Assembly (NCBI GenBank): GCA_964602445.1
Contig: CAZRQV010000021.1
Coordinates: forward strand, 1-35,651
Reading direction: 5' to 3'
Length of the DNA stretch: 35,651 nt
From: HGM12587 sp964602445
GTDB lineage: Bacteria; Bacillota; Clostridia; Lachnospirales; Lachnospiraceae
Shown here: positions 22,539 through 30,842 of the stretch, piece by piece
How positions within the stretch are numbered: position 1 is the stretch's first letter
Layout: each line of letters begins with the position of its first letter
The notes under the pieces: model-generated
Database searches by the model: none
The model's input: the letters and a program-made list of their open reading frames with translations, nothing else
Told to the model about the DNA's origin: nothing
Translations under genes and position numbers: made by a program

Positions 22539-23419
22539 GAATATTTCCTCTTTTCGTTTTCTTTTAATTCTTCATATAAAAGTTTATAGTTTTCGTAACG
22601 GCTCCTGCTGATCTTCCCTTCGGAAAGTGCATTTTTTACACCGCAGACAGGTTCATTGACATGAACACAGCCTAAAAATTTACATTCGTCTTCATAAGGA
22701 GCAAATTCCGGAAAATAAGATTTTAATTCTTCTTTTTCCATATCGGTCACATAAAGCGAACTGAATCCCGGCGTATCAAAAATATACGTATCTTCTGCAA
22801 TCGAGATCAGCTCCGAATGACGGGTCGTATGTTTTCCACGTTCGATCTTCTCGCTGATATTTCCAGTCTCCATATGAACCCCGGACTGAAGAAGATTGAT
22901 AATGGAAGATTTTCCCACACCGGAAGGTCCTGCTACGGTGCTGGTCTTTCCCTGAAGGATCTTTTTAATCTCCAAGATTCCGTCTTCTTCCAATGCACTG
23001 ACCTGCAACACCTGATATCCGCAATTTTCATAGATTTCTGCTAGCTCCGCCAGTTTTTCCGGCTGAGCAGCGTCCTTTTTATTAAATACCAGAATCACCG
23101 GGACATTTTTCTGTTCCATCATAATGAGAAATCTGTCCAGAAGATTCAGATTTGGATCCGGCTTTGCTGCCGCAAAAATGACCAGTGTCTGATCCACATT
23201 GGCAACTGCCGGACGAATCAGAAAATTCTTTCTTTCCAGAATTTTCTCCATATTTCCTTTTTTCTTTTCTTCATCCAAAACCGTAATTTCCACATTATCT
23301 CCTACAAAAGGTTTAATCTTCTGATTACGGAAACTTCCTTTGGCTTTGCACTCATATATACCGGATTTTGTCTGTACATAATAAAAACCGGCAATCCCTT
23401 TTATAATCTTTCCCTGCAT
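22535..23419 (-). CDS. rsgA: Ribosome small-subunit-dependent GTPase A
   Basis: A 294-residue circularly permuted GTPase that helps mature the 30S subunit. An N-terminal OB fold is followed by the permuted order of motifs: G4 (VFNKKDAA), then G1 (VAGPSGVGKSSIINLL), then G3 (DTPGFSSLY). The C-terminal zinc-binding region is CKFLGCVHVNEPVCGVKNAL. It lies 18 nt after the PASTA kinase gene; this linkage with prpC-prkC is widely conserved and fits the report that RsgA/CpgA is phosphorylated by PrkC in Bacillus. Confidence 0.97.
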   Translation of the reverse strand: MQGKIIKGIAGFYYVQTKSGIYECKAKGSFRNQKIKPFVGDNVEITVLDEEKKKGNMEKILERKNFLIRPAVANVDQTLVIFAAAKPDPNLNLLDRFLIMMEQKNVPVILVFNKKDAAQPEKLAELAEIYENCGYQVLQVSALEEDGILEIKKILQGKTSTVAGPSGVGKSSIINLLQSGVHMETGNISEKIERGKHTTRHSELISIAEDTYIFDTPGFSSLYVTDMEKEELKSYFPEFAPYEDECKFLGCVHVNEPVCGVKNALSEGKISRSRYENYKLLYEELKENEKRKYS

Positions 23420-23437
23420 GTATGTTACTCTGTATCT

Positions 23438-25558
23438 TTATTCACCGTCTGTCTTTTCACCCTGATTCTGATCTCCCGGTGTTTCTTCCGGCTGTGTTGG
23501 CGTTGTTTCCGGCTTTGCTTCTTCCGCTGGTTTGGCGCCCTTACTGATCACAATCTTTACTACCGTTCCCGGTGCAACTTTTTCGCCTTCCCCTGGGGTA
23601 TATTCAAATACTCTGCCTGTCACTTCTTCGCTGTATTCTTCGGTAATTTCATATTTCAGTCCCAGCGCTTCCAGCTTTTCAATGGCACGTTCTCTTGGAT
23701 TTCCCCAAAGTCCCGGCACCTCCACCAATTCCGGCCCCTTACTGATGACAAAATCAATCTTTTTGCCTTCTTCCACCTCTGTTCCGCTGCCATGCGACTG
23801 GCTGATCACCAGTCCGGCAGTGACATCTGAGCTAAAGGATTCTGTCACATTGCCCGGTTCCAGATTTGCATTTTTTAATGCTGCTTCCGCATCTGCCTTA
23901 GACTTTCCTTTCAGATCCGGAACGGTTGTATATTTGATTTCCGGTCCTTTGCTGATCACAAGTACGATGGTAGAACCTTCTGCCGCTTCGCTGCCGATTT
24001 CCGGTACGGTTCGGATGACTCTTCCCTGAGAAATCTTGCTGCTGTATTCTTCGGAATAATCTACTTTAAATCCTTCCTGTTCCAAACGATATGCCGCATC
24101 ATCTTTGTTCTGATCTGCAACATTGGAAATGGTGATCATTTTCGTGCTTTTGGAAGCTAATACAACAGTGATCGTACTGTTCTTTTCTACCATATCTCCC
24201 GGTTCTGCACTCTGGCGAAGGATCTGGCCTTCTTCATATTCTTCGGACTCTTCGCTTCCGCCGGAAGTAATGCCAAGTCCCATTTTATTCAGCATGGTTT
24301 TGGCTTCATCCCATGTTTTCCCTTTTAAATCAATCATTTCTACCAGTTCTTCCGACTGTTCGATCTGCGAAGAATTGGAATCTTTGTCTGATTTTCCGGA
24401 AAACAATCCCAAACCAAATATTTTTCCTGCCAGCAGTACGATCATGATCAAAATAATGACTGCAGCTGCAACACCGCCGATGGTCATGATCTTTTCCATG
24501 CGCGGATCCATATCATCATCGTCATCGTCGTCATCATCATCGTCGTAACCGTATTCGTTTACATCTTCGATTTCTTCTGTTTCGTATTTTTTCTGTGTTT
24601 CTGCCGGTGTCTCTTCTTTTTCTGCTTCCAGAATGTGAATCCGTCCGGTTTCTTTCTTAATCTTATCCAGCTCTTTTTTGCTGATGGTTACAGTCTTTGC
24701 AGCTTCATCAATATCTACACGTTTTACAAAATTAACATCTGGTGTCTGAAGCGACTGTTTTAAGTCTGCGATCAATTCTGACATATTCGCATAGCGTTTT
24801 GCAGATGTTTTTTCGGTACATTTGTAGATGATATTCTCCAGACTGATTGGAAGCTCCGGACAGAAAATCTTCGGTGACGGCATTTCCTCCTGCAGATGTT
24901 TTACAGCTACCGCTACCGTAGTTTCTCCATCAAAAGGAACTCTTCCTGTTACCATTTCATACATAACGATACCGAGAGAATAAATGTCACTCTTTGCATC
25001 GCTGTAACCGCCTCGTGCCTGTTCCGGCGAAGTGTAATGTACCGATCCCATAGCATTGGAGGAAATGGTTTCTGAAGAAGCTGCTTTGGCAATTCCAAAG
25101 TCCATGACCTTCACTTTTCCGTCTTTGGAGATCATTACATTCTGAGGTTTGATATCTCTGTGGACAATATCATTGTTATGGGCTACTTCTAATCCCATAG
25201 AAACCTGAATTGCAATGCTGGTTGCCTCCCGAATGGTCAGCTTTCCTTTTCTTTCGATATAATTTTTCAGTGTAATTCCTTCGACCAGTTCCATTACTAT
25301 ATAATGGATTCCCATTTCTTCCCCTACATCATAAACATTTACGATATTCGGGTGTGCAAGGCGGGCTGCTGCCTGAGCTTCTTCTCTGAATTTACGGACA
25401 AAATTTGCGTCTTCCCGATATTCAGATTTTAATACTTTGATCGCTACATTTCGATTCAGCTTCTGATCTCTGCCTTTGTATACAGTAGACATTCCCCCGG
25501 AACCGATCTTACTGAGAATTTCATATCTATCGTCAAGTATCATTCCTGATTTTAACAT
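23438..25558 (-). CDS. stk1: PASTA-domain serine/threonine kinase (Stk1/PrkC family)
   Basis: A 706-residue membrane kinase. The cytosolic kinase domain (about residues 11-270) has GSGGMSTVYKG, catalytic Lys in VAIKVLK, HRDIKPQNVMI and DFGIA, with a Ser/Thr-rich activation loop. A linker ends in eleven consecutive Asp (residues 339-349), followed by one transmembrane helix (about 357-385). Four extracellular PASTA repeats follow (beginning near EMIDLKGKTWDEA, TISNVADQNKDDA, TTVPDLKGKSKADA and VEVPGLWGNPRERA), then a Pro/Glu/Thr-rich tail. Such kinases sense muropeptides or lipid II and regulate cell-wall growth, division and spore germination. The start follows the prpC stop by 3 nt, and the ribosome-binding site overlaps that stop. 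Confidence 0.97.
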   Translation of the reverse strand: MLKSGMILDDRYEILSKIGSGGMSTVYKGRDQKLNRNVAIKVLKSEYREDANFVRKFREEAQAAARLAHPNIVNVYDVGEEMGIHYIVMELVEGITLKNYIERKGKLTIREATSIAIQVSMGLEVAHNNDIVHRDIKPQNVMISKDGKVKVMDFGIAKAASSETISSNAMGSVHYTSPEQARGGYSDAKSDIYSLGIVMYEMVTGRVPFDGETTVAVAVKHLQEEMPSPKIFCPELPISLENIIYKCTEKTSAKRYANMSELIADLKQSLQTPDVNFVKRVDIDEAAKTVTISKKELDKIKKETGRIHILEAEKEETPAETQKKYETEEIEDVNEYGYDDDDDDDDDDDMDPRMEKIMTIGGVAAAVIILIMIVLLAGKIFGLGLFSGKSDKDSNSSQIEQSEELVEMIDLKGKTWDEAKTMLNKMGLGITSGGSEESEEYEEGQILRQSAEPGDMVEKNSTITVVLASKSTKMITISNVADQNKDDAAYRLEQEGFKVDYSEEYSSKISQGRVIRTVPEIGSEAAEGSTIVLVISKGPEIKYTTVPDLKGKSKADAEAALKNANLEPGNVTESFSSDVTAGLVISQSHGSGTEVEEGKKIDFVISKGPELVEVPGLWGNPRERAIEKLEALGLKYEITEEYSEEVTGRVFEYTPGEGEKVAPGTVVKIVISKGAKPAEEAKPETTPTQPEETPGDQNQGEKTDGE
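24512..24544 (-). repeat. GAT/GAC triplet tract encoding eleven Asp
   Basis: Eleven in-frame Asp codons (a GAT/GAC mixture) in the juxtamembrane linker of the PASTA kinase. Mixed codons reduce slippage compared with a pure repeat, but length variation between strains is plausible. Confidence 0.85.
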
Positions 25559-25561
25559 TCT

Positions 25562-26293
25562 TTATACCTCACCTGAATTTATCACTATCACGGCGATATT
25601 ATCTTTTCCGCCGTTTCTGTTTGCCGTTTCAATTAATTTTTTTCCGATTTTTTCCGGTGTTTCTGCACTTTTCAGCAACAGAGCAAGCTGTTCATCTTCT
25701 ACCATATTGCTCAGACCATCGGAACACATCAGCAGGATACTGTTTTTTGTAAGCGGAACTTCAAAGAAATCCACTACAATCTCTCTTCCGGCACCTACTG
25801 CTCGCGTAATGATATTTTTATCCGGATGATTTCTTGCTGTTTCCTTGGTCAGTTCTCCGATCCGGATCATCTCCTGAACAAGAGAATGATCTTCCGTAAT
25901 CTGGGTCAGCGTATCTTCCATCAGATAAAGCCGGCTGTCTCCTACATTGGCAACATAAGCGCAATCCCCTTCTATGGTAAGTGCAACGATCGTGGTTCCC
26001 ATTCCTTTCAAATCCGGATTTGTTTTTGATTTTTCAATCAACTCTCTGTTTGCATATTCGATTGCATCCTGAAAGATCTTCTTTGGATGTTTCTGTAAAC
26101 TCAAAGAAATCGACTCCAGAATCTTTTTCACACTATAGGAGGAGGCAAAATCTCCAGCCCGATGACCGCCCATACCATCTGCTACGATAAACAGGTTCGG
26201 AAGATTTCCAATCGGTTCTACACAGGAAAATACATAATCCTGATTGACTGTCCTTGTTCTTCCTATGTCAGTCATGGCATATGATCGTATCAT
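25562..26293 (-). CDS. prpC: PP2C-family serine/threonine phosphatase (PrpC/Stp)
   Basis: A 243-residue metal-dependent phosphatase, partner of the PASTA kinase. Motifs in order: MTDIGRTRTVNQD, IVADGMGGHRAGD (metal Asp), GMGTTIVALTI, VGDSRLYLME, TEDHSLVQEM, LMCSDGLSNMV and GGKDNIAVIVI. It removes phosphate from kinase targets and from the kinase itself. Its start overlaps the rlmN stop by 4 nt (ATGA) and the kinase gene follows after 3 nt, so the pair is made together. Confidence 0.97.
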   Translation of the reverse strand: MIRSYAMTDIGRTRTVNQDYVFSCVEPIGNLPNLFIVADGMGGHRAGDFASSYSVKKILESISLSLQKHPKKIFQDAIEYANRELIEKSKTNPDLKGMGTTIVALTIEGDCAYVANVGDSRLYLMEDTLTQITEDHSLVQEMIRIGELTKETARNHPDKNIITRAVGAGREIVVDFFEVPLTKNSILLMCSDGLSNMVEDEQLALLLKSAETPEKIGKKLIETANRNGGKDNIAVIVINSGEV

Positions 26294-27345
26294 TCGACTT
26301 CTCCTTTCTCCCGATCTAAATAACTTTTTCTTAACTGTCCGCAGGCACCATCAATGTCCCTGCCCATTTCTCTTCTTATGGTAACATTTATCCCATTTTT
26401 TTCAAGCTTATTTTTAAAGGCCTGACATTCCTTCTTATCCGGCTGTACAAAATCTCTTTCTTTGATCGGATTTACCGGAATCAGATTTACATGACAGGAA
26501 AAACCTCCGATCAGCTTCGTCAGTTCCTGTGCATCCTGCTTCGTATCGTTGACTCCGCCAACCAGACTGTATTCAAACGTCAGTCTTCGTCCGGTCTGTT
26601 CATAATAATAACGGCAGGCATCCAGCACTTCTTTCAGATCATATTTGTTTGCGATCGGCATCAATGCTTTTCGTTTTTCCTGCGTTGTTGCATGAAGAGA
26701 TAATGCCAGCGTAATCTGAAACTTTTCTTCCGCCAGCTGCCGGATCTTCGGTACAATTCCACAGGTAGACACCGTTACATTTCTCTGGCTGATATGAAGT
26801 CCGTTTTCGTCCGTCAGCATTTTAATAAACTGTACTAAATTATCATAGTTATCCAAAGGCTCTCCAGTCCCCATAACAACCACATTATGCACACGTTCTC
26901 CGGAAAGTTTCTGAATCTTGTAAATCTGTCCCAGCATTTCAGATGCCGCCAGATCACGCACTTTCCCGCCGATGGTAGAAGCACAGAAACGACATCCCAT
27001 CAGACATCCCACCTGAGAAGAAATGCATACGGAATTGCCGTGATGATATTTCATCAATACACTCTCGATCACATGTCCGTCATGAAGCCGGAACAGATAT
27101 TTCTGCGTTCCGTCAATTTTGGATGTCTGCACTGCTGCCACATCCATACTGTTCAGTGTATACTCTGTTTCTAATTTTTCCCGTAGATCTTTGGAAAGAT
27201 TCGTCATTTCCGAAAAAGAATCTGCGAGTTTTTCATGAATCCAGGAATAAATCTGCTTTGCACGGAATTTTTTTTCGCCGATGGAAAGCAGTTCTTCTGT
27301 TAATTGTTCTAAATTAAGTGATTTAATATCTTTCTTCATAATCAT
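26290..27345 (-). CDS. rlmN: Dual-specificity 23S rRNA/tRNA adenine-C2 methyltransferase
   Basis: A 351-residue radical-SAM enzyme that methylates C2 of A2503 in 23S rRNA and A37 of some tRNAs. The SAM-binding CxxxCxxC appears as CLMGCRFCAS. GTGEPLDNYDNL is typical, and the methyl-carrying cysteine is in IDGACGQL near the end. It begins immediately after the rsmB stop (TAAATG), with a second ATG two codons on, and no strong ribosome-binding site, so translation probably depends on re-initiation after rsmB. Confidence 0.96.
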   Translation of the reverse strand: MIMKKDIKSLNLEQLTEELLSIGEKKFRAKQIYSWIHEKLADSFSEMTNLSKDLREKLETEYTLNSMDVAAVQTSKIDGTQKYLFRLHDGHVIESVLMKYHHGNSVCISSQVGCLMGCRFCASTIGGKVRDLAASEMLGQIYKIQKLSGERVHNVVVMGTGEPLDNYDNLVQFIKMLTDENGLHISQRNVTVSTCGIVPKIRQLAEEKFQITLALSLHATTQEKRKALMPIANKYDLKEVLDACRYYYEQTGRRLTFEYSLVGGVNDTKQDAQELTKLIGGFSCHVNLIPVNPIKERDFVQPDKKECQAFKNKLEKNGINVTIRREMGRDIDGACGQLRKSYLDREKGEVE

Positions 27346-28701
27346 TTATACTTTTTCAAATTTTGCAAGGAAAAAACCATCGGTTCTTTCTCTTCCCGGC
27401 AAAAGCTGCAGGCAGCCTTCCCGCTCTGCATTTTTCAGTACTTCTTCCGGCAAACATGGTTTTAAAGACACCAGTTTCAATGGAAGATTTTCCAAAATCC
27501 AGTCTACCTGACAATCATTTTCTTCTTTGGTCACTGTACAGGTACTGTAAATAAGTGTTCCTCCCTGTTTTACATAGGTCACTGCATTTTTCAGGATCTG
27601 CTTCTGAAGCTCTGCCAGTTCTTCGATCTGGGACTGTGTCATTCGATACTTGATATCACTCTTTTTCTTTAACACACCCAATCCCGAACACGGCAAATCT
27701 GCAATGACAATATCTGCCGTTTCTTTTGCTACTTCATCTAAAATACAGGCATCCGCTTTCTTTGCAGTGATATTTTTCATTTCACAGCGTTCTATATTTT
27801 CCCGGATCAGGCCGATCTTATAGTCTGTCAGATCCCTTGCCTCCACATGACCCGTTCCGTTTAACAGATCTGCTACATGGATACTCTTTCCGCCCGGAGC
27901 CGCACAGACATCGATCACCCGATCTCCTTCTTTCGGTGCTGCTGCCAGACCTACCAGCATGGAGCTGACATCCTGCACCTGAAAATATCCTTTTTCAAAT
28001 GCTTCGATCTCACTTAAAGAATCATAACCGGAAATTTCCAGTGCCTGCTCCACATAAGGTGCTTTTTTTACCGTGATTTTCTCTGCTTCTAAATGTTTTC
28101 TGCATTCTTCTGTAGAAATTTTACTTTGGTTGACACGGATAGTCGTAGTTCCTACATTTTCATAAAGCGACCGAAACATCTTTTTGGCATTTTCCATTCC
28201 ATAATCGTGAATGATTTTTTCTGCCAGCCATTCCGGCACGGAAAATCCGACAGACAATGCTTTCACAGGCTCTTTCTCTTCTGACGGCAGCAAAATCGTA
28301 TCTTTCTGACGGGCAAGATTTCGAAGCACGCCATTGACAAAGCCTTTTAACGTATGAAATCCTTTTTTCTGTGCCAGTTTTACCGCCTCATTGCACGCTG
28401 CACTGTCCGGCACCGCATCCATATAAAAGATCTGGTATGCTGCCATGCGCATGATACAGCGGATCACAGGCTTCATTTTATGAACCGGTGTTTTCGAAAC
28501 GCTGTTCAGATAAAATTCCAGCGTCAGCTTTCGTTCCACCGTGCCTTCCACCAGACGGGTCAAAAATGCCCGTTCCTGTTTTTCCATATAAATATATTTA
28601 TCCAACGTCTGTTTTAACAGTACATTAGGGTAAGCACCGTTTTTTTCCACTTCCAGCAGAATTTCCAGTGCCATTTCTCTTAAGTTCAGACTATTAGTCA
28701 T
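27346..28701 (-). CDS. rsmB: 16S rRNA (cytosine-967-C5)-methyltransferase
   Basis: A 451-residue enzyme with an N-terminal NusB-like RNA-binding domain (about residues 1-140, ALEILLEVEKNGAYPNVLLK) and a C-terminal Rossmann methyltransferase domain. SAM motif CAAPGGKSIH, DLPCSGLGVLKKKSD (first catalytic Cys) and YSTCTVTKEEND (second) mark it as an m5C enzyme. I chose the ATG at 28699-28701; GGAGG is eleven bases upstream. A start six codons earlier would need TTG and would overlap that site. It overlaps the 3' end of the zinc peptidase gene by 8 nt. Confidence 0.95.
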   Translation of the reverse strand: MTNSLNLREMALEILLEVEKNGAYPNVLLKQTLDKYIYMEKQERAFLTRLVEGTVERKLTLEFYLNSVSKTPVHKMKPVIRCIMRMAAYQIFYMDAVPDSAACNEAVKLAQKKGFHTLKGFVNGVLRNLARQKDTILLPSEEKEPVKALSVGFSVPEWLAEKIIHDYGMENAKKMFRSLYENVGTTTIRVNQSKISTEECRKHLEAEKITVKKAPYVEQALEISGYDSLSEIEAFEKGYFQVQDVSSMLVGLAAAPKEGDRVIDVCAAPGGKSIHVADLLNGTGHVEARDLTDYKIGLIRENIERCEMKNITAKKADACILDEVAKETADIVIADLPCSGLGVLKKKSDIKYRMTQSQIEELAELQKQILKNAVTYVKQGGTLIYSTCTVTKEENDCQVDWILENLPLKLVSLKPCLPEEVLKNAEREGCLQLLPGRERTDGFFLAKFEKV

Positions 28702-29395
28702 CGCGTCTTCGTCCTCCAAACAGTATGATCAGACGAATCAGAGATAACAGGGAAGCGATCACTGCTGCCACATAAGTCATTGCTGCTGCAGAAAGAACAC
28801 TTTTTGCACCTTTTAATTCATCTGAATATAACATTCCGGAATCTTCCAGGATTCTCAGCGCTCTGGAAGAAGCATTAAACTCTACCGGCAGCGTAATGAT
28901 CTGGAAGATCAAACTAAAGGAAAAGAAAATGATACCAAGATCCAAAAATCCGCTGATGCTGAAGAGTAATCCGATCAAGATCATTGGCCAGGAAAGTTTG
29001 CTTCCCAGATTTACTACCGGAACAATGGTATTTCGTATTGTTAGCGGTGCATAATGTTCTGCATGCTGAATGGCATGACCGCATTCATGTGCTGCTACAC
29101 CGATGGCCGCAATACTAGTGGAATTGATGGTCGTATCCGAAAGTCTTAACACCTGTTCCTTCGGACTGTAGTGATCGGTCAGATTTCCTGCGATCCGTTC
29201 AATACGGATATGACGCAGTCCTGCATTATCAAGGATCCTTCTTGCTGCATCTGCAGCTGTCATTCCTGAATGGCTGCGTACTTTTCCATATTTTGCATAG
29301 GTCGAATTAACTTTTGCAGATGCAGCCATGGAAATCAGTGCACCAATGAGTATTAAAATATAAGTTCTGTCAAAATAGTAACCATAATATGGCAT
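28694..29395 (-). CDS. YugP-type membrane zinc metallopeptidase
   Basis: A 233-residue membrane protein of the putative neutral zinc metallopeptidase family (YugP). The zinc motif AAHECGHAIQHAEHYAPL follows an N-terminal helix (TYILILIGALISMAASA). Two or more further hydrophobic segments lie after it (about residues 120-165 and 195-225). Function in bacteria is undefined. It sits between fmt and rsmB in many Clostridia; here 12 nt after fmt. Length is normal. Confidence 0.9.
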   Translation of the reverse strand: MPYYGYYFDRTYILILIGALISMAASAKVNSTYAKYGKVRSHSGMTAADAARRILDNAGLRHIRIERIAGNLTDHYSPKEQVLRLSDTTINSTSIAAIGVAAHECGHAIQHAEHYAPLTIRNTIVPVVNLGSKLSWPMILIGLLFSISGFLDLGIIFFSFSLIFQIITLPVEFNASSRALRILEDSGMLYSDELKGAKSVLSAAAMTYVAAVIASLLSLIRLIILFGGRRRDD

Positions 29396-29407
29396 GTTGT
29401 TTCCTCC

Positions 29408-30337
29408 TTATCCAAGAAGTATTCCATTCTCTAACTGATATCCCCGTAAAAAAGCATCTGTTGTCATGCGTTTCTTTCCTTCCAGCTGAATTTCTTTCAG
29501 TGAAAGAGTACCTTTTCCTGTTTTCACGAAGATTTCATTTTTGGATACTTTTATAATTTCTCCAAATGCTCCCTCATATTCTTCTGTTAAAACATCTGCA
29601 GCCCAGATCTTTAATGTTTTATTTCCTAATTTTGTATAAGCACTTGGCCATGGATTAAATCCTCTGATCAAACGCTCAATCTCCTCTGCAGATTTTGAAA
29701 AATCAATCTTTCCAAGATCTTTTGTGATCATTTTTGCATACTCAGTGGTCGTTTCTCCCTGTTTTTCCGGAGTTACTTCCCCTTGTTCAATCAGTCCCAT
29801 CGTCTCTACACATAATTTTGCACCAGCTGCACTCAGTTTATCAAACAGAGATCCTCCGGTTTCTTTTTCCTCCAACGGAACGATCACTTTCGTGAGCATA
29901 TCTCCGGTATCCAGCCCTTCGTCCATCTGCATGATCGTAACTCCGGTCTCTTTTAAGCCGTCTACCACTGCCCACTGGATCGGCGCCGCACCGCGGTATG
30001 CCGGAAGCAGGGATGCATGCACGTTGATACAGCCGTATTTTTTCATTTCCAGAATGCTCTTTGGAATGATCTGACCAAAAGCAACGACAACGATAATATC
30101 TGCCGGAATTTCTGAAAGCGCCTGTACTGTTTCTTCAGCTCTTACACGTTTTGGCTGCAGCACCGGAATGCCGTATTTCAATGCCACTTCCTTTACCGGT
30201 GTAAACTGCATTTCATGACCTCTTCCCTTTGGCTTATCCGGCTGGGTTACAACTGCAGTCACTTCATGACCGGCTGCAATAATGCTTTCCAATACTCCTG
30301 TCGAAAAATCAGGAGTTCCCATAAAAATAACTTTCAT
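29408..30337 (-). CDS. fmt: Methionyl-tRNA formyltransferase
   Basis: A 309-residue enzyme that formylates initiator Met-tRNA using 10-formyl-tetrahydrofolate. Motifs: IFMGTPDFSTGVLESI, VTQPDKPKGRG, NVHASLLPAYRGAAPIQWAV (active-site Asn, His) and MDEGLDTGDML; the C-terminal OB-like tRNA-binding domain includes RGFNPWPSAYTKL. Adjacent to def (8 nt), whose product removes the formyl group, the classical pairing. Confidence 0.97.
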   Translation of the reverse strand: MKVIFMGTPDFSTGVLESIIAAGHEVTAVVTQPDKPKGRGHEMQFTPVKEVALKYGIPVLQPKRVRAEETVQALSEIPADIIVVVAFGQIIPKSILEMKKYGCINVHASLLPAYRGAAPIQWAVVDGLKETGVTIMQMDEGLDTGDMLTKVIVPLEEKETGGSLFDKLSAAGAKLCVETMGLIEQGEVTPEKQGETTTEYAKMITKDLGKIDFSKSAEEIERLIRGFNPWPSAYTKLGNKTLKIWAADVLTEEYEGAFGEIIKVSKNEIFVKTGKGTLSLKEIQLEGKKRMTTDAFLRGYQLENGILLG

Positions 30338-30345
30338 GTACGTTC

Positions 30346-30831
30346 TTACTCCTCTTCTCCATATCCATCAAGTTCATTGTCACGAAGTTTTCCTTCTACC
30401 AGATCAATATAAAGCTTTCCATCCAGATGATCTAATTCATGACAGATGGCTCTGGCAAGAAGTTCTTCTCCTTCGATGATATACGTATCCATGTTTTCAT
30501 CCATAAATTCAGCTTTGACATACATTGGTCTTGTTACGGTACCATTTTTTCCCGGCAGGCTTAAACATCCTTCACTGCCGGTCTGACTTCCGGAAGTTTC
30601 CAGAATTTTCGGATTAATCATAACGATTGGGCCTTCTCCGATATCGATTACCACGATTCTCTTTAACACACCAACCTGCGGTGCTGCAAGACCCACACCG
30701 CCTGTTTCATACATCGTATCCAGCATATCGTCTACCAGCTGTACGATCTTTGGTGTTACCTCTTTTACTTCTCTGCAAACTTCACGAAGACAATCATCTT
30801 CACCCATAATTCTCATTTTTCTTAATGCCAT
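30346..30831 (-). CDS. def: Peptide deformylase
   Basis: A 161-residue metalloenzyme removing the N-formyl group from new proteins. The three motifs are present: GVGLAAPQVG, EGCLSLPGKNG (metal Cys) and ICHELDHLDGKLYID (metal His pair with catalytic Glu). AGGAGG precedes the start, 11 nt after priA. Confidence 0.97.
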   Translation of the reverse strand: MALRKMRIMGEDDCLREVCREVKEVTPKIVQLVDDMLDTMYETGGVGLAAPQVGVLKRIVVIDIGEGPIVMINPKILETSGSQTGSEGCLSLPGKNGTVTRPMYVKAEFMDENMDTYIIEGEELLARAICHELDHLDGKLYIDLVEGKLRDNELDGYGEEE

Positions 30832-30842
30832 TGTAATTCCTC

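Noticed and set aside
24512..24544. CRISPR-like or satellite repeat
   Set aside because: It is a short in-frame Asp codon run inside the PASTA kinase gene, without spacers.
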